Below, one piece after another: positions 4,256 to 6,340 of a stretch of DNA of 6,340 nt. The DNA comes from Bacteriovoracaceae bacterium UBA4573. Lineage in GTDB: Bacteria; Bdellovibrionota; UBA1018; UBA923. The stretch is taken from NCBI GenBank assembly GCA_002387735.1, contig DGKJ01000053.1, positions 68,314-74,653 on the forward strand, read 5' to 3'. Position numbers and translations under genes: made by a program. The notes beneath the pieces are model-generated. The model worked only from the letters and a program-made list of their open reading frames with translations. It was not told the origin of the DNA and did no database searches. Every line of letters begins with the position of its first letter. Position 1 is the first letter of the stretch.

Positions 4256-6340
4256 CTAATTGCCGGTACCTATGCTGATGGTCGACGGATTGGCCGTATT
4301 CGAATTGGTTGTTGCCCAATCAAGTTTGCCGTCTTTGTTGACATCTCCGATCGCTAGGCCAAGAGGACCATCACCAACGGCAACGCGGCTCGTATAGGTA
4401 AAAGAAGCGGAGCCGTTATTCGAGAAGATGTATACGTAATCGTTTCCGTAAGACGAAAGCGCGATATCAATGTCGCCGTCACTATCGAAATCACCGGAAA
4501 CGATTTCAGACGGAGTGTTTAATGCATCGGCGGCAGTAAAAGTCGCTACCGCACCGAATGCACCGCTGCCGTCGTTCAGACCCACGCCGAAATTAGTGGT
4601 TGCGCTATTCGCGGCTGCGTAATCAAGGTCACCGTCACGATCGTAATCTGCGAGATCCATGCCCAGAGGGTTGTGGGCGCCACTACTTGTCGAGTAGGTC
4701 GAAGCTGCTCCGAAAGTTCCTGAGCCGGTACCATTCCCGCGACCGATGATGTCATTGGCAATTTCCAGGAATAATAGATCGACGATGCCATCGCGGCTAA
4801 CGTCTGCCAATGCGAAGTCTCTAAGGCCGTAATAGGCGTAACTCACACCAGCAGAGGCGGCCGTAAAAGTTCCAGTCCCATCGTTGAGGTATACTACGGT
4901 CTCACCGTTATTTGAGTCGTCACCGATCCAGTCGAGGTCGCCGTCCCGGTCAATGTCTGCGGGTATTTGGGATACCGCTTTTACGTAACGGCCGGTATTG
5001 GTGCGGCTAGAGAGCGTAAGATTTGCGGAACCATCGTTAGAAAAGTAGCTGTAGTACTGCGGGCCGTTGGCGTGGCTGACAACGACATCAATGTCGCCAT
5101 CATTATCGAAATCTCCTGTAACTATGTCGCCAACAGATTGCACCCCACCCACGGCGTTTAAGCTCGTTCCAGTGAGTGCGCCGAACGTTCCGGTGCCGTC
5201 GTTGAGTGATACATAAATTGCGTCGAGATTGGCTTCGCCAACTACCATGTCGAGATCACCGTCACGGTCCATGTCCGCAAAATTTATGTTTTCTGGCCCG
5301 TTGGAACCGGCAGCAAACGAAAGTGTTTGAGATACTGTAAAAGTTCCGTCGCCGGTAGTGCCCGAACCACTAGCAAGGGCCGTCGCGGTGGCGCCAGTGC
5401 TGTACATGAAAACTACGTCTGGTTCGCCGTTGCGATTAAAATCGCCAATGGCAACGCCCGAAGGGTCGGTGCTACCCAATGCAGTATTTGCTGCCGCACC
5501 AAAGGTGCCATCACCAACACCGCTTAAGACAGAGTAGTTGTCGCTACCGCTGTTAGAAATCACGAGATCAAGAGAACCACCGGCGTTCCAGCGAACCGCG
5601 GCAATACCGGCGGGGTTGGTGCCAACCGCCGTGTCGGTCTTTGCTCCAAACGCTGCGCCTCCATTAAGAGATACGCTCACGTCACCGTCGCCATAATTGG
5701 CGGCAGCGAGGTCGAGCATTCCGTCGGAATTAAAATCAGCCGCAACTAGCCCAAGTGGGTTTGTGCCAACAGTAATGGTTTCGTCCGCACCCAGAGCGCC
5801 AGCAGCGGTGGCTAAAACAGTGATGGTTCCGCCGCCCCAGTTGGTAACCGCGATGTCTTGATCACCGTCGCGGTCCCAGTCGCCAGCAACAACACTTGCT
5901 GGTCCAGTGCCGGTCGCAGTGGTAGCGCCTGCGGTCATGGTGCCAGAGCCGTTATTAGAAAGTAACTGCACGTTATCGGCACCATAGTTGGCGACGACTA
6001 AATCAAGGTCACCGTCTTTATTGATATCCAGAGCCGCGAGGCCGGCTGGTTTGTCGCCGACAGCGACAGCGGCCATAGCGTTGAAAGTACCGTCGCCCAC
6101 GCCAGTGAGTACACCGATCGTGTCGGCGTCCCAGTTGGAGACAATAATATCGAGTTTACCGTCGCGGTTAAAATCACCAGCAATCACCGCAACCGGTTTA
6201 GCTCCGACAGCCACTGCAGTGCCGGCACTAAGGGTGCCCGAACCATTGTTTAGATACGGAATAACTTCGTTGGCAGTTAAACTCGGGATGACCACGTCGA
6301 TGTCACCGTCACGATCAAAGTCACCGTAGGCGATTTGGAA
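4256..6340 (-). CDS. VCBS/FG-GAP repeat protein, C-terminal 694 residues (5' end outside window)
   Basis: The reading frame is open from the right edge to a TAG at 4258-4256. It is built of about 14 units of 48-56 residues, each ending in a Ca2+-loop of the type D-x-(D/N)-x-D-G-x-x-D, for example DFNRDGKLD, DMDRDGDLD and DFDNDGDID, followed by a hydrophobic strand and a Gly/Asn-rich turn such as LNDGTGTFGA. This is the FG-GAP/VCBS blade seen in integrin-like beta-propellers and in large secreted or surface proteins of bacteria, where the loops bind calcium. The first methionine-like codon (GTG at 6295) falls right after a complete DFDRDGDID loop, so it is an internal valine and the true start lies beyond 6340. 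A signal peptide or adhesion module would be there. The chain ends about 20 residues after the last loop with no anchor or sorting domain. Composition is rich in Gly, Asp, Ala, Thr and Asn and nearly lacks Cys, typical of exported Ca2+-stabilised repeats. The function is probably adhesion or surface structure; no enzyme domain is visible. Confidence 0.85.
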   Translation of the reverse strand, partial: FQIAYGDFDRDGDIDVVIPSLTANEVIPYLNNGSGTLSAGTAVAVGAKPVAVIAGDFNRDGKLDIIVSNWDADTIGVLTGVGDGTFNAMAAVAVGDKPAGLAALDINKDGDLDLVVANYGADNVQLLSNNGSGTMTAGATTATGTGPASVVAGDWDRDGDQDIAVTNWGGGTITVLATAAGALGADETITVGTNPLGLVAADFNSDGMLDLAAANYGDGDVSVSLNGGAAFGAKTDTAVGTNPAGIAAVRWNAGGSLDLVISNSGSDNYSVLSGVGDGTFGAAANTALGSTDPSGVAIGDFNRNGEPDVVFMYSTGATATALASGSGTTGDGTFTVSQTLSFAAGSNGPENINFADMDRDGDLDMVVGEANLDAIYVSLNDGTGTFGALTGTSLNAVGGVQSVGDIVTGDFDNDGDIDVVVSHANGPQYYSYFSNDGSANLTLSSRTNTGRYVKAVSQIPADIDRDGDLDWIGDDSNNGETVVYLNDGTGTFTAASAGVSYAYYGLRDFALADVSRDGIVDLLFLEIANDIIGRGNGTGSGTFGAASTYSTSSGAHNPLGMDLADYDRDGDLDYAAANSATTNFGVGLNDGSGAFGAVATFTAADALNTPSEIVSGDFDSDGDIDIALSSYGNDYVYIFSNNGSASFTYTSRVAVGDGPLGLAIGDVNKDGKLDWATTNSNTANPSTISIGTGN
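4316..6340 (-). repeat. Tandem blade repeats, period about 48-56 codons
   Basis: Fourteen Ca2+-loop motifs recur. Counting from the GTG at 6295 as residue 1, one lies just upstream and the others begin at 41, 90, 139, 187, 235, 285, 341, 395, 447, 498, 550, 602 and 651. The first six intervals are 48-50 residues; the later ones are mostly 51-56. At DNA level the loops share related cores (plus-strand form tcaccgtcacg-gtc), but the units have diverged, so this is a protein repeat and not a perfect DNA repeat. The motif at 235 is degenerate (RWNAGGSLD). Fourteen blades would fit two seven-bladed propellers, but the missing N-terminus makes the count provisional. Confidence 0.85.

Noticed and set aside
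5988..6329. A 113-codon plus-strand open frame opposite the repeat protein, with other open frames at 4967-5161 and 5327-5527.
   Set aside because: The biased repeat codons on the minus strand leave the opposite strand open. The translations are Thr/Pro/Ser-rich echoes of the repeats without start signals.
4316..6340. Regular spacing of similar sequences suggesting a CRISPR array or satellite.
   Set aside because: The period is about 144-168 bases, units are diverged and the whole stretch is one open frame coding for Ca2+-loop blades.

Overview
The window reads as ordinary chromosomal DNA of a Gram-negative bacterium of mid GC content. The support is two Sec-type signal peptides, a bacterial glutathione S-transferase fold, a DEDDh exonuclease, a tryptophanase-family enzyme and a large Ca2+-loop (VCBS/FG-GAP) repeat protein. 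No tRNA, rRNA, transposase, integrase or CRISPR array is visible. The lineage cannot be fixed from sequence alone; a proteobacterial or Bdellovibrionota-like host is a guess.

Layout. Bases 1-1845 hold a leftward cluster, in transcription order: a GTG-started DEDDh 3'-5' exonuclease with an extra C-terminal domain (1845-928), a glutathione S-transferase-like protein (968-171) whose start lies 41 bases inside the exonuclease gene behind a strong ribosome-binding site, and the first 30 codons of an exported protein (90-1) that runs off the left edge. A 94-base divergent control region (1846-1939) separates this from a rightward pair: a tryptophanase (1940-3370) and, 47 bases later, an exported protein with a degenerate GNAT-like core (3418-4254). 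The right third (6340-4256) is the C-terminal 694 residues of a leftward repeat protein with 14 Ca2+-loop motifs. Its beginning lies beyond the right edge. It meets the GNAT-like gene tail to tail with one base between the stop codons.

Working together. Only the exonuclease and transferase genes are clearly coupled, by their overlap. Tryptophanase would turn tryptophan into indole, pyruvate and ammonia, but no tnaB-type permease and no convincing tnaC leader is seen, so it is not a classical tna operon. The two more unusual genes are the signal-peptide protein with a GNAT-like core that has lost its acetyl-CoA loop glycines, and the repeat protein whose blades record nested two-blade and four-blade duplications. 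I see no convincing evidence of a new multi-gene system.
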